From positions 1-5,900 of the forward strand of contig JAHFUU010000183.1 in NCBI GenBank assembly GCA_023264915.1: 5,900 bases of DNA, given 5' to 3'. Position 1 is the stretch's first letter. Each line of letters opens with the position of its first letter. Of this stretch, positions 5,326 through 5,900 are shown piece after piece. The notes beneath the pieces are model-generated. The model saw only the letters and a program-made list of their open reading frames with translations. It searched no databases and was not told the DNA's origin. The DNA comes from Microthrixaceae bacterium (GTDB lineage: Bacteria; Actinomycetota; Acidimicrobiia; Acidimicrobiales; Acidimicrobilacustridaceae). The position numbers and the translations under genes are program-made.

Positions 5326-5546
5326 CGCGGCCGGCCGACAACACAACTATCGCTGGCATCCCACCCGCCCCACGACATCTACCATCACGTCGTCAGGTTC
5401 GCCACCGGTCCGAGCAACTGGTCCAGCAACTCGCCTGACCCCAGCCCTCGTGGGGTCGGACCAGTTGATCTCTTGGCTGCTAAACCGCTCTGCGAGCCGA
5501 TGCACTGAAGCGCGAATGGCTCGGAGCCGGGACGCGCGGGCGGGCG
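5326..5546. other. Gap between convergent genes with no credible gene
   Basis: 221 bases. Open frames crossing this stretch translate to Arg/Pro/Ser/Thr-rich sequence without domains and end in poor contexts. The notable content is the group of inverted repeats at 5407-5467 and a weaker one, CGAGCC (5493-5498) with GGCTCG (5518-5523). A 7-base direct repeat AGCAACT occurs at 5413-5419 and 5425-5431. The gap lies between a plus-strand ORF and a minus-strand gene, so both should terminate here. Confidence 0.5.
5407..5467. terminator. Nested and competing inverted repeats, possible bidirectional terminator
   Basis: Three perfect pairings share this segment. CAACTGGTCC (5415-5424) pairs with GGACCAGTTG (5458-5467). 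Inside it, GACCCCA (5437-5443) pairs with TGGGGTC (5451-5457) around a 7-base loop. Alternatively GGTCCGA (5407-5413) pairs with TCGGACC (5456-5462), which excludes the first pairing. Outer and inner stems together form a long hairpin in the gap between converging genes, which favours bidirectional termination. No T-run follows on either strand. A recombination or regulator site is another reading. Confidence 0.4.
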
Positions 5547-5900
5547 TCAGACCGGCGTGTACGGGTTGCGGGTCTGCAAGAGTTCGCGGAGACGTCGCAC
5601 CGGATGGCTGGGTGGGAGCCCGACTTCGGGTCCGTCGGGTGGCCACACGAACAGCCCTCGTAGGTTGTACGCCACCTGGTAGAGCAACAACCGCTGGTCC
5701 AGGTCCGCGCCATCGAACAACCGGGGGCACGCGTCGCGCAACCAGTTGACGACAACCAATTGTCTTCGCGGGTCGTCGCTCTCGGTCCACACCAGCCACG
5801 GCAGCAGTTCCAGGTCCGGCGGACCGAATCGTGCCCATTCGAAGTCGAGCATCGCCGTCACGGTCCCGTCGTCGACGAGCAGGTTCCCCGGTGATGCGTC
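5547..5900 (-). CDS. Aminoglycoside/choline-kinase-type phosphotransferase, C-terminal part
   Basis: The gene runs off the right edge; 117 residues are visible, ending at the TGA at 5549-5547. The first visible residues, D-A-S-P-G-N-L-L-V-D-D-G, fit the catalytic loop of the APH family (H-x-D-x-x-x-x-N): visible residue 1 is the catalytic Asp and N6 the metal/ATP ligand. D19-F20-E21 in AMLDFEWARFGPP is the second metal-binding motif, followed by the usual G-P-P-D-L-E-L. The rest is helical (NWLRDACPRLF, LDQRLLLYQVAYNLRGL) and typical of the C-terminal lobe. Such cytoplasmic kinases phosphorylate hydroxyl groups on aminoglycosides, choline, homoserine or other small molecules, and most environmental members have unknown substrates, so drug resistance should not be assumed. 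The N-lobe with the ATP-binding lysine lies outside the window. A GTG at 5861 opens a shorter frame but would cut off the catalytic loop. Confidence 0.85.
   Translation of the reverse strand, partial: DASPGNLLVDDGTVTAMLDFEWARFGPPDLELLPWLVWTESDDPRRQLVVVNWLRDACPRLFDGADLDQRLLLYQVAYNLRGLFVWPPDGPEVGLPPSHPVRRLRELLQTRNPYTPV

Noticed and set aside
5113..5346. Minus-strand frame of 77 codons (contains VGVGFFEDGIVGAA)
   Set aside because: It looks partly protein-like, but it is opposite the immunity-like frame and I see no family; I prefer the plus strand with low certainty.
5347..5838. Minus-strand frame of 163 codons
   Set aside because: It overlaps the phosphotransferase in another frame; the catalytic-loop motifs fix the correct frame.

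Overview
The window is high-GC DNA (roughly two thirds G+C by eye) with GTG and TTG starts, GC-rich third codon positions and an F420-type luciferase-like oxidoreductase. This points to an actinobacterium. The Thr-rich linker in the lipoprotein would fit an Acidimicrobiia-like lineage, but that is only a guess. No rRNA, tRNA, CRISPR array, transposase or integrase is visible.

Left part (1-2087): the window opens inside a tandem array of a 17-bp unit (1-124). A short leader follows, with an inverted repeat placed directly before a three-gene operon joined by 4-nt stop/start overlaps (GTGA, then ATGA). The genes encode a MauE/DoxX-like membrane protein with a CGCFG motif (215-763), a membrane-anchored thioredoxin-fold protein with a CTTC active site (760-1389), and a lipoprotein of unknown function (1386-2087). 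The first two look like a thiol/disulfide module that moves reducing equivalents across the membrane to a cell-surface thioredoxin. The lipoprotein could be its client or an accessory. No methylamine dehydrogenase subunit gene is in view, so a role in methylamine use is not shown.

Middle part (2088-4779): a 276-bp gap with hairpins precedes an LLM-class F420-dependent oxidoreductase of the Rv1855c-like type (2364-3341). It converges on a 12-TM APC-superfamily amino acid permease on the minus strand (3424-4779). For both genes the ribosome-binding site favours a start inside the longest ORF.

Right part (4780-5900): a weakly organised region. A coding-like stretch encodes a possible two-TM protein or gene remnant (within 4725-5066). 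A short ORF resembles contact-dependent-inhibition immunity proteins (5107-5325). A gap with strong, mutually exclusive inverted repeats follows, and then the C-terminal part of an aminoglycoside/choline-kinase-type phosphotransferase on the minus strand, cut by the window edge exactly at its catalytic Asp. This part looks like accessory or eroding DNA. I see no convincing complete novel system. The strongest leads are the redox operon with its unknown lipoprotein, the tandem array beside it, and the two orphan ORFs.
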